Positions 22,598 through 32,806 of a DNA stretch of 64,000 nt are shown here, one piece after another (the stretch's first letter is position 1; every line of letters starts with the position of its first letter). The notes below the pieces were generated by a model. The model ran no database searches and had not been told where the DNA came from. It saw only the letters and a program-made list of their open reading frames with translations. The translations under genes were made by a program, and so were the position numbers. The stretch is from Plantago major (lineage: Eukaryota > Streptophyta > Magnoliopsida > Lamiales > Plantaginaceae), in contig CM048841.1 of assembly GCA_026545765.1 (NCBI GenBank), forward strand, positions 97,607,352 through 97,671,351, given 5' to 3'.

Positions 22598-23836
22598 TTA
22601 CCTTTTTTGGTTTAGAGTTTTTGGCAAGGTTCTTTTACCTTGAGTTGTTCCTGATGGGCCCTTGGGTTTGGATGACCCAGGTTTATCACTTGCGCTTTTG
22701 TCTTTCGAACTTGGCCCAGTGACAAAATTCGGCCCTCTTGGTTCAGCCACGCCTGGCCCATTAGCTGAATTTCGCCGATGCTTCCCACCGGAATTGGGTT
22801 TAGGGTTCCGATCATTTCCAGGCTTCTTTTTCCGGCGTTCAACGATCATCCACTCCCCGAATTCCTTTTTCTTGGCCTTTTCGACGAGCCAGCTGGATTC
22901 ACAATCTTGCGGAACCTCCACACATGTTTCCTGTGGGGATTGAGTCGATACATCCCTTTGTACCGTGGGTTCAATAATAGGATTGTTTGACGCGCATTCA
23001 CCTAACGTATGGCCGACACGCCCACATCCATAGCAAAGCGAGGGTAGATTTTCATAAACCACTTGGTACACTTTCCCGCAGATGTGTAATCCCAGTTGCA
23101 ATGGTTTATTAGTCTCAATTTCTACGCAAAAACGTGCAAAACGTCCTTTTTTCGCTTCGAATGTATTTCCATCAATTTTGATAGGATCTCCAATGCATGA
23201 AGCAAATTTGTGGATAACAGATTCTCGAAAGAGTTCAATAGGTAGGTTGAGAATTCGCACCCAGGTGACGGTGCTTTCAATCTTGTCTTTATCCGATCGA
23301 AAGTTTGGAATCCATTTCCGGATCGAAAGAAAGCTGCCCGCTAGTTGCCAGGGACCTCCTGTTAGGATCATGATTCTCTTATCTTCCGTCAAACCTCGTA
23401 GACAATAACAATTGTTTCCCAGACCTATTAACTCAAAAAAGTGGCCATGGAGAGACCACATGATTTCTAGCTTAGCAAGCAGAGTGGGATAGAACCATGG
23501 CTTACCCACTACCTTAATGAGAATAGTATCTTCCCATGGACCACGTAACAACTTGTGAAACTCATCATCAAAGGTAATCTGCGTAAACGGTATTTCGGGA
23601 GTGGGAAGTTGAACCTTCATCTTCTCCGTTTCGTTATCATAGGTTTTCCGGTGGATTTTCACATCATTCGGTTTCAATCCTGCCGTCTTGGTCGCATAAG
23701 TATGTTTCGGTGGCTGCGATTTTCCATCCGCAGCCAAAGCCTCTAGGTCAATAGTTTCCGTTCCCATGTCTGCATCCGTGGTTAGTAATTCCTCCACAGC
23801 ACGAGGACGTTTCTGCATACGTGAATCAGGAGCCAT
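22598..23836 (-). CDS. LINE ORF1, DUF4283 / zinc-knuckle protein
   Basis: 412 residues from the ATG at 23836 (MAPDSRMQKRPR); the open frame extends two codons upstream only through a non-ATG start. Residues about 80-220 match the DUF4283 domain of plant LINE ORF1 proteins (FHKLLRGPWEDTILIKVVG, LTGGPWQLAGSFLSIRKW, WVRILNLPIELF). It is followed by a CCHC zinc knuckle (CYGCGRVGHTLGEC) and a basic, Gly/Pro-rich tail. Such proteins bind the element's RNA and form the ribonucleoprotein. It is the only uninterrupted frame of this element and is a transposon gene, not a host gene. Confidence 0.88.
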   Translation of the reverse strand: MAPDSRMQKRPRAVEELLTTDADMGTETIDLEALAADGKSQPPKHTYATKTAGLKPNDVKIHRKTYDNETEKMKVQLPTPEIPFTQITFDDEFHKLLRGPWEDTILIKVVGKPWFYPTLLAKLEIMWSLHGHFFELIGLGNNCYCLRGLTEDKRIMILTGGPWQLAGSFLSIRKWIPNFRSDKDKIESTVTWVRILNLPIELFRESVIHKFASCIGDPIKIDGNTFEAKKGRFARFCVEIETNKPLQLGLHICGKVYQVVYENLPSLCYGCGRVGHTLGECASNNPIIEPTVQRDVSTQSPQETCVEVPQDCESSWLVEKAKKKEFGEWMIVERRKKKPGNDRNPKPNSGGKHRRNSANGPGVAEPRGPNFVTGPSSKDKSASDKPGSSKPKGPSGTTQGKRTLPKTLNQKR

Positions 23837-23956
23837 AAACAAAGAATAAGGGAGACAAAGATCAGAGAGGCCGGAACGTTTCCGGCGGCTGAGTCCACTA
23901 CTCTAGGTTTTCAAGGCGAGAGCATGATTGATTGTATTGTACTGGCGATTCTGTGT

Positions 23957-23974
23957 CACACTAACAATTTCTTT
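23957..23974. repeat. Target-site duplication of the LINE, right copy
   Basis: Exact 18-bp match to 17922-17939, abutting the 5' end of the element. Confidence 0.9.
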
Positions 23975-24314
23975 GCAACTAAACTACAATCAAAATTAAC
24001 CGTAGTTTGCATGATAATCTCACTTTTGGGCACTGGAGAGTCCTATGAATATTAAAGACTAAGGATAATTTGTTATAAGACCACTCATAACTCATTGACT
24101 GACCTTTGACTCTTGTTGACCTGTTATGGTTCTCACTTTGTCGATTTGCGAGATAAAAATAGAGTCTATCATTAGTAACTAAATGGAACATAATAAAACT
24201 TGTAAGCAAATTTCATCTGTCATTTGTGAAAAGAAGCTACGTCAACAACAATCGTCTATTTCCTATAATTAGGCATGAAGCTTTTTACCAAACACTATTA
24301 GTTTCGTTAGATTA
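23975..24314. other. 3' flank of PMEI gene 3
   Basis: No gene. From about 24130 onward it is similar to the 3' flank of PMEI gene 2 (about 16290-16427). Confidence 0.55.
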
Positions 24315-25308
24315 TTATGCCATAAGAGAGACAATTTCAATGATATTTCCAAGAAGCCACAAGCTGCGATTTTCCGCGTTGAGGGGCAAAATCGGGAACA
24401 TGAACAAGTCATGGCAGCTCTTACCATGTTGAGAGGCGCTTCGTGCCTTAAAGTTAAGATCTTCATAGTTCTGGCTACTGATATCCCTAGCCGCGATTTG
24501 GAGATCGGTCAGAGCATCAATGTAATGAACATGGCATTCGTGCAACGCGTTCTTGAGTCGCTCATTTGTTGCCTCTTGAAGCAATGTGCGGATCTTTGTT
24601 TCAGCTGCAGTGGCATTAGACTGCGCTGTGGCAGTAGCTAGGGATGCAATCTGTGGCAATGTACCCTGTTTAGCTGCCGGATTTGCCCCGAATTCGTTTA
24701 AGCAAAACTGTGGATCAATCGACCGGACACATACATCGTCCAAATTGCTAGCAAATGTTTCTACATTACATTGACAGGTACGAGTCAGGATTTAAAATTT
24801 AGGATAGTTATAGAAATGGGCTCACTGCCTATTAAAACGCTTTGTAAGGGAAGATAATTATGACATATATTATCACGTTTCAATAGAAATAGACTCAACT
24901 AACTTTTAAAAGGCCCAATCTATCCAAAGCGATGTGGATATTTAACATATCCCTCACGTGTGAGCCGGTAGACCCGCACTTAACACGTGACCTTATATAG
25001 GGACTAGTACACTCAGACCCAATCAACTTGAGCATTCAATGCATTCTATGGGTTATGATACAATGTAGAAAGGGGATCAACTGCCCCTTAATTAAAAATC
25101 TCTGTAAGGGTGAAATAGTTATCACATACTATCTTATAGAGCATGATCGGGACCTCAAATGATGTGGAATATTTAACAATTGTTGCAGAAACATAGTTGA
25201 TTATTATTTTCTAAAATCAAATTGACAATGTACAAAAAGAGTTGAAGGAATACCAATTGCAGCAGAAGTAAGGATGACAAGGAGAAACATGAACTTTTGG
25301 GCGGCCAT
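24315..25308 (-). CDS. PMEI / invertase inhibitor domain protein 3
   Basis: Two exons on the minus strand: 25308-25254 and 24760-24315, phase-1 intron of 493 bases (attg|gtattc donor, aatgtag|aaac acceptor), 166 residues. Exon 1 is the signal peptide MAAQKFMFLLVILTSAAIG. The mature protein has VCVRSIDPQFC, NEFGANPAAKQG, EC in LHECHVHYIDAL, SCHDLF and the terminal LLGNIIEIVSLMA helix, so all four family cysteines are kept. It is a close paralogue of gene 2 in sequence, intron position and flanks. The intron holds two partly similar stretches (around 24822-24960 and 25075-25180) that look like an internal duplication or a small repeat. Whether it inhibits invertase or pectin methylesterase is unknown. 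Confidence 0.9.
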
Positions 25309-25361
25309 TTTTTGTCAAGCTAAATTTTATTGTTGGGTTATGGATATAATATATTGTGATG

Positions 25362-25387
25362 AAAATATATGGATGAGAGAATGATGC
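25362..25387 (-). promoter_or_regulatory. TATA-like site and conserved 15-mer of PMEI gene 3
   Basis: atatattt on the minus strand at about 25363-25370, directly below gcatcattctctcat (25373-25387), the exact 15-mer found at the same place before PMEI gene 2. Confidence 0.55.
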
Positions 25388-25425
25388 TATATAATGCGGA
25401 AAATCATAATCAGTGATATTCTCTA

Positions 25426-25430
<5 letters not shown>

Positions 25431-25496
<66 letters not shown>
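25431..25496. repeat. (TA)33 microsatellite
   Basis: Sixty-six bases of uninterrupted TA, 45 bp beyond the conserved promoter block of PMEI gene 3. Length is likely variable between individuals. Confidence 0.95.
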
Positions 25497-25497
<1 letters not shown>

Positions 25498-25724
25498 CCT
25501 TCATATTTGTGAATGCACCTTAACTGAATTGATTCCTCGGATCTTCCCATTTAAGTTTGGGCAATACAATTAAGGAAGATGAAATATAATTAATGTCAAT
25601 ATAATAATCTGATATTATTTACATCACATATTTGAGTAAGTATACTAAGAAATGGAAAAACCGGTTTTTTTTTAAATAAACCGGCGCAGGCAGTTTTCCA
25701 ACTGACCGGGGTTCATTGGGTCAG

Positions 25725-26033
25725 TATAAAAGGAACGAAAAACAAGCACAAACGCACAAAAATCAGGAAAATCAGAATCCTCCCTTCCTCTGCCGCTTCA
25801 ACCGCTGTCTACACTCCCACTGCTGCTCTTCCTCCGCCGCTTCAACCGGTAAGCTCCTGATGCAGTCCGACCTCGATATGGCGGCGAATTGGTTGTCGAA
25901 GCAGATCGAGGATCTCGATATACTGCTCCGCTCTGGAGTTTTGCATCAGACGACTTCTATTGTGCTGTCGAAACCTAATTCAGCTTCGTCAAAAGAGGAA
26001 TTGACGTTTTTTTGTGAAAGATTTGTTTACTAG
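25725..26033 (+). other. Possible gene start or exon remnant
   Basis: tataaaag at 25725-25732 is followed by a GC-richer, CT-rich leader with two gccgcttcaacc copies, then an ATG at 25860 opening 57 codons (MQSDLDMAANWLSKQIEDLD...) to a TAG at 26031. The composition is more gene-like than the surroundings, but I recognise no domain. A possible donor (accg|gtaagc) lies at about 25848. It may be a first exon, a decayed gene or a non-coding transcript start. Confidence 0.3.
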
Positions 26034-26249
26034 GTTGCAGATCGATGGTTTGGAGTTTGGAACTTGACTCTGTATTTTATTCTTTCTGTGATGCTTTGCT
26101 TCTACCTTTCAATCTGTAAGGATATTGTACTAATTTATTATTTAACAGTGTCATCTACCTGCTATGAAAACCATTGCTATCTTGTATTCCAAAATCCAGT
26201 ACTAGTTGGAATTCTGGTTAGTGTGAGAGAATGAATTGTTGTACTAGTT

Positions 26250-26705
26250 GGAATTGATGTAGATCTATGATATTTTGCATCTGTGAGATTTATATTGTGA
26301 CTGGGGGATTTTATGTTGTGTATGTGGGATTTTGCAACTGTGAGATTTTTGATGTGTCTATGGAATTTTTGCATCTGTGAGATTTATCTTGTATATGGAA
26401 TATTTATTTTATGTCTGTGATATATATCGTGTGTCTGCGAGATTTTAAAACTGGTGGATTTATCTTATGTCTGTTAGTTTTTGCATATGTAAGATTTATC
26501 TTATGTTTGTGAGTTTTTGCATCTGTGAGATTTATCTGGTGTCTGTGAGTTTTTAAAACTGAAAATTTATGTTGTGTATGTGAGTTTTTATAACTGGGGG
26601 AATTAATGTTGTATCTGTGAGTTTTTATAACTGGGTGAATTAATGTTATTCTGTGAGTTTTTATAACTGTGGGAATTAATGTTGTGTCTGTGAGTTTTTA
26701 TAATC
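26250..26705. repeat. Degenerate tandem repeat, tctgtgagattt-type
   Basis: About fifteen irregular units of ~25-40 bp built on tctgtgag(a/t)ttt(t)...aact/atct, e.g. gcatctgtgagatttat and ctgtgagtttttataact. The later units (26560-26700) are the most regular. It is non-coding. Confidence 0.75.
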
Positions 26706-27779
26706 ATGCGGGAAAAGTTCGATTAACTTCTTGGCTGTATTGTCTATGATCATGAAAGCAACTTAAAAAACCGACCATTCCTATTCTAATGGAAAGTCGG
26801 GCCCTTTTCTAGAACACAAGCACATATTTACATAACATTCGGGAATGTACATTAATCTTTTGTTCATTTCTATTGTTGTTTCATTCAAAATAAAAGCTCT
26901 CTTTAGTACTGACTTATCTCGCTGAATTTATTTTTAAAATAATCCAGTTGATAATGATTAGTTAAGATAATAAGATAGTTTATTTTTTATGAAGTTGTTT
27001 CGTAAATTGATAAGCTAATTTAATTTGCTAAATACAATACATACGAATACATTAAGTAGCTTATTGAAAAAAAATTATTTGAATAAATTATCATATCAAT
27101 TAGCTTATCAGCCATCAGATATATATTAACGTAGCATGTTTATTTGAAAATAAGCTAATTATTAAACAAAAGTTAGATGATTCATTTGACATAGTACTTA
27201 CCACAATCAACTAGATTATCATATACTAATTAATATACTAAACACTTAAGTTTAACGGTTATCATGAATTTGACCTACTTGTTATCTAAAGGACAGTGGA
27301 ATCCACAAGCTATATAGAGTGGTGTTGTGAATGTGTATGGTACATTATCTTCTTTACTAGTAAAATCAAACTACATAAAAATTATTGTGACAACAATAAA
27401 AGGGTCTAAAAATGACTACGAACATCATGTTTATAGTATACCACATCTATTAAAGTCTTTTACAGAAAATATAAATTTGTCTCCAATGTTTTATGTTACA
27501 AACCCGATATTGTTTACAATTAAATAATTGACTATATTTAAAATGGTTGATGATAGTCAATGTTTTACCATTTTACGCTTCATATTTTTTAAAGATTTAT
27601 TTTGTTAGGTGAAAACAATAATATCAACATTCATATAAAAAACCAGAGAACCCAATTCTTGTATGAAGACTATTTCGAAATCAGAAGAAAGATTATGATA
27701 AACTGACGCTTTATGTTTGTGAACTGACGAGAGAATCCAAACCATAAGGTGAATAACAAACAATTGCATGAAAGTTCAC
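26706..27779. other. Intergenic
   Basis: Very AT-rich. No gene or defined repeat is seen. Confidence 0.5.
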
Positions 27780-27887
27780 CATCTAATTTTTCACAAGATT
27801 TTATTTTGCATACACCATGATAGAAATCCCGAATAACAGGAATAAAAGTGCTGCTTCATTCTCCAATTGAAGCAGTTCAATACAATC
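27780..27887 (-). other. Probable 3' UTR exon of the NDUFB2 gene
   Basis: On the minus strand an acceptor (atttcccag|gattg) at 27888 leads into a stretch containing an AATAAA signal at 27805-27800. A donor (gtaatt) follows the stop codon of the coding part at 28407 directly, so a 3' UTR intron of about 520 bases is likely. Inferred from motifs. Confidence 0.5.
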
Positions 27888-28406
27888 CTGGGAAATAGAA
27901 TATGACAAGAATCAATGAACAGAAATGAATGAACTTAAACTGCAAGCTACTATGGAAACGTAGACTAGGGCGAGCAACTCAGGTTTCCATATAAAGACTT
28001 AACATATGAGACATGTAGAATATTTAGCATTTACATAGAAGGCTAAGATAAGCCCAAGTCAGGTTGGATAGAGCAATTACAATTTACACGCCCCTTCTTT
28101 AGGGGAAATGGTAGTCTTGGACCGAGTGAGGTTTTAGATAGATAGTGTTTTTTATGCCACCTTGAAAGTTATTGACCCCTCGGTTTACTTACAAAAGCAT
28201 GGTTTTGTTTACCAGGGAAAGGTACGATATAACATGATCCACTTGGAAACCAAGCCATAATAAAAAAGCAGGTCTTAGCAGATCAGGTTTACATAACTTA
28301 CATTATTATGTAATGAAGTAGCATAGGATGGTAGCTAAGACATGATGCACGAATAATAATCTAAATGTCAATGAATCTTCTGTCTGTAAAGAATAAAAAA
28401 AATTAC

Positions 28407-30817
28407 CTAATGGTGATCATCATGACCCTCCCATGGGTGCCTCCAGCCCTACAGAACGAGCAGAAAAAAAAATGATTACAAAATAAACTTTATGAGGAAG
28501 TAACACGGTGAAATCAATATGTAATACTTAGAAGTGGAATGTGCTAGAAATAGTGTTAAGTTTGAAAGCAAGGCACTGAGAGTGCAGAAATTTGTAGCTG
28601 TCTAAATATATTTGTATAATTGTTTGGATGTCTTTGTTATCACATAAATTTGTGTAGCAATTATTCAGTGATTCATGTCAAATCATTTGTTTTCAGGAAA
28701 ACAGTACTACATTTATATATTTGTGACTGCCTGAAATAGACGAATGTCTTCCAAAGTGAAATTAACACCGTTCAAAGAATGATGACTCTCAAGATAAAAG
28801 AAGTGTGGCAAATCAACAGTAATAACTCACCAATACAACTGGACCATCTTTCTTTGCCCTATAGAGAATCCAAAACCTGTCAAATACAGAATGTTATATA
28901 TAGACACCTTTATAGGTCGGTTTGCCTAAATGTTACAGCTATTCACAATCATTGTGCCCATCCTCCATGACCCTGCCTGCTAAATCATAATTCTCACCGT
29001 CCTTGTATATATATACATATAAATGAGTTTCTCAAATATAAATATAGAACACTGTCAAGGAGATAATTCAAAGAGTAGAACTGTCACTGAGATAAGTCAT
29101 TGCTTATTATATAAATAGCTAATCTCTCAGACAAGTATATAAATTATAAACCAACAACAGAGGGGAAAGAAGAATGAATATATGGTGTAGATAACTCAAT
29201 GGCCAGACAACAAAAGGTTTTAATTAACGACAGTTAACTAAGGTTTCAATTAACGACAGTTAACTAAACTGGCAGTCCTTACAAGGATAACAGAGTAGAT
29301 AATAAATATACAAGTAGAACACTATTTTGTAAAGAAAATAGGTCACCTTAATAACCTTTTTTGTAAACAAAACAGCAATAAGAGAAGTCAAGATAAGTGA
29401 ATCCAAAGCTCCACGGACACACACATTAGAAACCACATCGGCGCACACACAGAGAACTCTTTTCCGTTCCAAAAATGCACTTTGAATGCTCCCTAGTTCC
29501 AAAAATGCACTTTCGACTGATATTCATTATTCAGCTGAAATGTAACAAGGGAATAGAATCTCAAAACATTAACAAAACCTATGTATTCCTCTCAGCCTGC
29601 ATGGAAATTTGGTTTTTCCCAGAGTAACTAAATGGTACTCGAAAAACATAGTGAAACACACTTGATCAATTACCCAATGTCCACTTATTAGCATATACCA
29701 CATCTTCCAATTGTCTATATAAAAAATCCCACGAACGAGGAAAAAATAAGCCACTCAGAAAAGGTAAAAACAAGGTAAATGAAGTGTCCCTAACACTGAA
29801 AGCTGCATTCAGTTAAATAGCAAACTAAGCCCACTGAAGAAGACCATGGTAATTGAAATTCTTATCAACAATAGCCTTTTGGCATAACGGTTATCGACTT
29901 ATCGTAGACCGACAGATCCTAATTGTCTATTCTTGCCAATAAGCTAAAATAACCAAACTCCAAATCCACTATAGAAATTCAACACCAGCTCTTCTCAATG
30001 GAAGCTACAGCAATATTCAGCTGAAAATATTACGGTGACTCTAAGCATTACATCAAAACTAAGCATATAATTCATCTAAGATCGGAAACCTTCCATAAGC
30101 AAATAAGCTTTTTCCTTTTTCTCGATTAACTATCACAAAACAGTCAAGCAAACAAACAACGTTTCAGATTCAATTGCAGTTCACAGATTCACACGGATTT
30201 AACATAGTTGTGTTAACATTGGAAACCGATAGAAAACAATTGGTGATGATATTTACCACATGACGGCACACATGCCTTTTCGACAATGTCCCTAACACTA
30301 AAAGCTGCATTCAATTAAATAACATACTAAGCCCACTGAAGGAGACACGTCTTATCAACAATAGGCTTGTGGCGTAAACGGACAGATCCTACTTGTATTC
30401 TTAACAATGAGCTAAAAAAAACAAACTCCAAACCAACTAAACAAATTCAACACCAGCTCTTCTTAATGGAAGCTACAACAATTCCAGCTGATAATCATAC
30501 GGTAAACTCAAAACATTACATCAAAACTAAGCATACAGTTCATCTGTGATCGGAAACCATCCATATAAAAATAAGCTCACAAAACAGTCGAGCAAACAAA
30601 CAACGTTTCAGATTCAATCGCAATTCACAGATTCACACGGATCGGATCTAACATTGTTGTGTTAAAACTGGAAATCGATAGAAGCTCAAGCAATTGGCGA
30701 TGATATTTACCACATGACGGCACACATGCCTTTTCCGGCGGCGGTGTGCCAGCGGCTGGGATTATGGATGGTGACTCCCTTGTAGGTTACGCCATGGCCG
30801 TGTCCATCTCCTCCCAT
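28407..30817 (-). CDS. NDUFB2: NADH dehydrogenase (complex I) 1 beta subcomplex subunit 2
   Basis: Three coding exons on the minus strand: 30817-30711, 28876-28831 and 28448-28407, with correct phases (2, then 0), giving 64 residues. The protein reads MGGDGHGHGVTYKGVTIHNP, RWHTAAGKGMCAVMW, FWILYRAKKDGPVVL, GWRHPWEGHDDHH. This is the pattern of the small plant NDUFB2-type subunit: a His/Gly-rich N-terminus, one membrane segment (CAVMWFWILY) and a C-terminal WRHPWEGH-type tail. The family sits in the inner mitochondrial membrane arm of complex I. Intron 1 is unusually long for so small a gene (1834 bases) and contains a tandem duplication reaching into exon 1. The exons are too short to stand out as open frames; they were found by splice-site matching. 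Confidence 0.9.
29785..30737. repeat. ~0.5-kb tandem duplication reaching into NDUFB2 exon 1
   Basis: Copy A (29785-30281) and copy B (30287-30737) align over most of their length, from tgtccctaacact to gccttttc, with small indels. Copy B ends in the last ~28 coding bases of exon 1 and includes its splice donor. Copy A therefore carries a second exon end plus donor (about 30247-30281) inside intron 1. Confidence 0.88.
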
Positions 30818-32095
30818 TTTTGCTGTAAATCTCCTGGAGAAATTTGGGGTTAATCTTATCGAAGCTCGATTTGGGGAAGACGAATACAGTGTAGTAAATT
30901 GGTTTGGGGTCAAAATCGGAACGATGAGAATTTAGGATTGTGTGATAATGTCACTTGTGTCCTTCTACTAATAGCATTTTGGCCCTTTAACAATTGTTGA
31001 CTTCTATAAAGCCATTGTTATTCCCTTTTATTCTTTTACTAGCCCAATGTGTTTTCGATTTTTCTCTCCACTTTGATGAAATTATAGTTCGCAAGGGTTA
31101 GAGAAAACATCACGGCCTGGGAATTTCAAAATTAATTTTGTATTTGATCTTTAAAATTATTATTTATTGCAAGATACAGACTAGCACGCATCTAACATTA
31201 TAAATGTAAGTCGATAAGGACTGAACATATGGTGGTAAAGTTGCAAGTTGAAAATTCGTCATTGCTGATTTCGTGATCTACAAATTCTCAGTTTGATCGT
31301 ATCGCATTGAATGTGATTAGTTTGTGTGATTCACACTTGTCACATGATACATAACTCAAAGTTTTACTGAAGTGGCCTGAGAACCAAATATTACATGATG
31401 GGAGACCAGTTCACATGGATTTTCTCCCTCACCACCGTTCGCAATCTCACCAAATTTCCCGCTACTCTTATAAAATCCAAGCTACTCTATACCTTACCTC
31501 TGCATAACCATTGAGCTTCTAAGTTCATTTTGTTGTTGGTTTTTTCTCCATCCATCATGTCTCCTTCCCTTGTGGTGAGGATGTGGTAGTCTCTAGGCAC
31601 TAAGGATTTTCTGAATGATGGTCCCTTTGAAAATAAAGTGTAATTCTTAAAATGTTGGACCTTTTGTATTTGAGTTAAGTTGATAGTCACTCGGTCCTAG
31701 TCCTACATAGAGGAGCTTCTGGTTTTGGTGGAGTCTTGTTGGCTATGTTTATGTTATTTCCTCATTTCTAGTATACTTTTGTCATTTATTTATTTATTTT
31801 TAATGTAGGTGTCCTCGTTCTCTAGGCTATCATCGTGCTTTAACAGTTCTTATCAAACATAGTAAGTATTCTAGGAGACAGTCTATAAGATTTTGTTTAG
31901 CACTAACATATCAACTCGATAAGCTTATTTTTTTAAATAAGCCTGCTATATGAACGCCTATTTGGTAAATGATAAGCTAGTTTGACATAGTTAAATCCAA
32001 ATTTCTGAATCAGAACAAGTCGAGCATCACCGAACAATTCGAAGGGGTTAATTTCCTAGCAACAGTTTTATACACTATTCGAACTTAAAATCTTA
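30818..32095. other. Intergenic
   Basis: Contains the 5' leader and promoter of the NDUFB2 gene near 30818-30960, where no clear TATA box is seen. The rest shows no gene. Confidence 0.5.
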
Positions 32096-32346
32096 CTCCC
32101 TCCATTTCAAAAAAAAGTGTTACATTTGCTTTGATGGATTAATCGCTGAGTTTAATGGCATTACTCATAAACGATAATAGTAAATAATTTAATAAAATTA
32201 TATAATAAAAATATAATTACTAAATTTTCATTATTTAATTTAAATAATTTATTTATTAATATCGTTTAAGAGTAAATTGTGGTCAAACACGAAGAGAGTT
32301 GATCGCAGAATAGTAAAATGTAACAATTTTTCTGAAATGAATGGAG
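32096..32346. mobile_element. Stowaway-like MITE (Tc1/mariner), copy 1
   Basis: 251 bp starting ctccctccatttca and ending tgaaatgaatggag, flanked by TA on both sides (32094-32095 and 32347-32348). This is the classic Stowaway terminus and target. It is AT-rich inside and shares its internal sequence (aataatttatttattaatatcg region) with the copy at 57241-57479. Confidence 0.9.
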
Positions 32347-32806
32347 TAGTTAATTGTACTCAAACCCCCACTACTATATCAATTCTTGCATTTTCTCGTG
32401 TAGCATATTTTACCCGTGAATTTGACTTCCTTCGCCAATTCCCCTTGCCGTCCAATAAAACACACACGTGTTATTAATGTTATGACTTTTCCAAGTGTAC
32501 ATCTCACTATCTTTTCTCCCCTCTAGGCTTTCACCACTACCAGTCCACCACTACCAGTCCACTAATTAACAAACACTCCATTTCTGCTCCATTAAACCTC
32601 TACTCTACACCTAGAAACAATAATTTCCACCTTCTCTGACCATAAAAACAACCAATCATCATCATCACACTCAAATCAACACTTCTTCTTCTCCTTCATC
32701 ATCATCATCATCTTATCTAAAAACTCGAGAACTCATACAAAGTCGTAAATCTAGTCATTTATATTAACAACAATCCGATATCTACTGCCACCAAAGCTTC
32801 ACAGCC
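32347..32806. other. Promoter and leader region of OPCL1-like gene 1
   Basis: Contains cacacacgtgttatt at about 32461 (a G-box-like ACGTG core) and a CT/TCATCA-rich leader at 32640-32720. There is no strong TATA box. It ends in a good start context, gccATGg. Confidence 0.45.

Larger units (their letters stand above)
17940..23956 (-). mobile_element. Full-length plant L1-type LINE, inactivated
   Basis: About 6.0 kb, oriented on the minus strand and bounded by an exact 18-bp target duplication (17922-17939 and 23957-23974). The 3' end is a poly(A) tail, read as poly(T) at 17937-17951. The order from 5' to 3' is a short 5' UTR; ORF1 (23836-22598) with a DUF4283 RNA-binding region and a CCHC knuckle; then ORF2 with endonuclease, reverse transcriptase, zf-RVT and RNase H regions (22071-17974). 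ORF1 is intact, but ORF2 carries at least two in-frame stops and two frameshifts, so the copy cannot move by itself. The perfect target duplication suggests the insertion is not very old. Confidence 0.93.

Noticed and set aside
25217..25504. 95-codon frame beginning MKVIYIYIYIY
   Set aside because: A translation of the TA microsatellite and PMEI promoter, not a protein.
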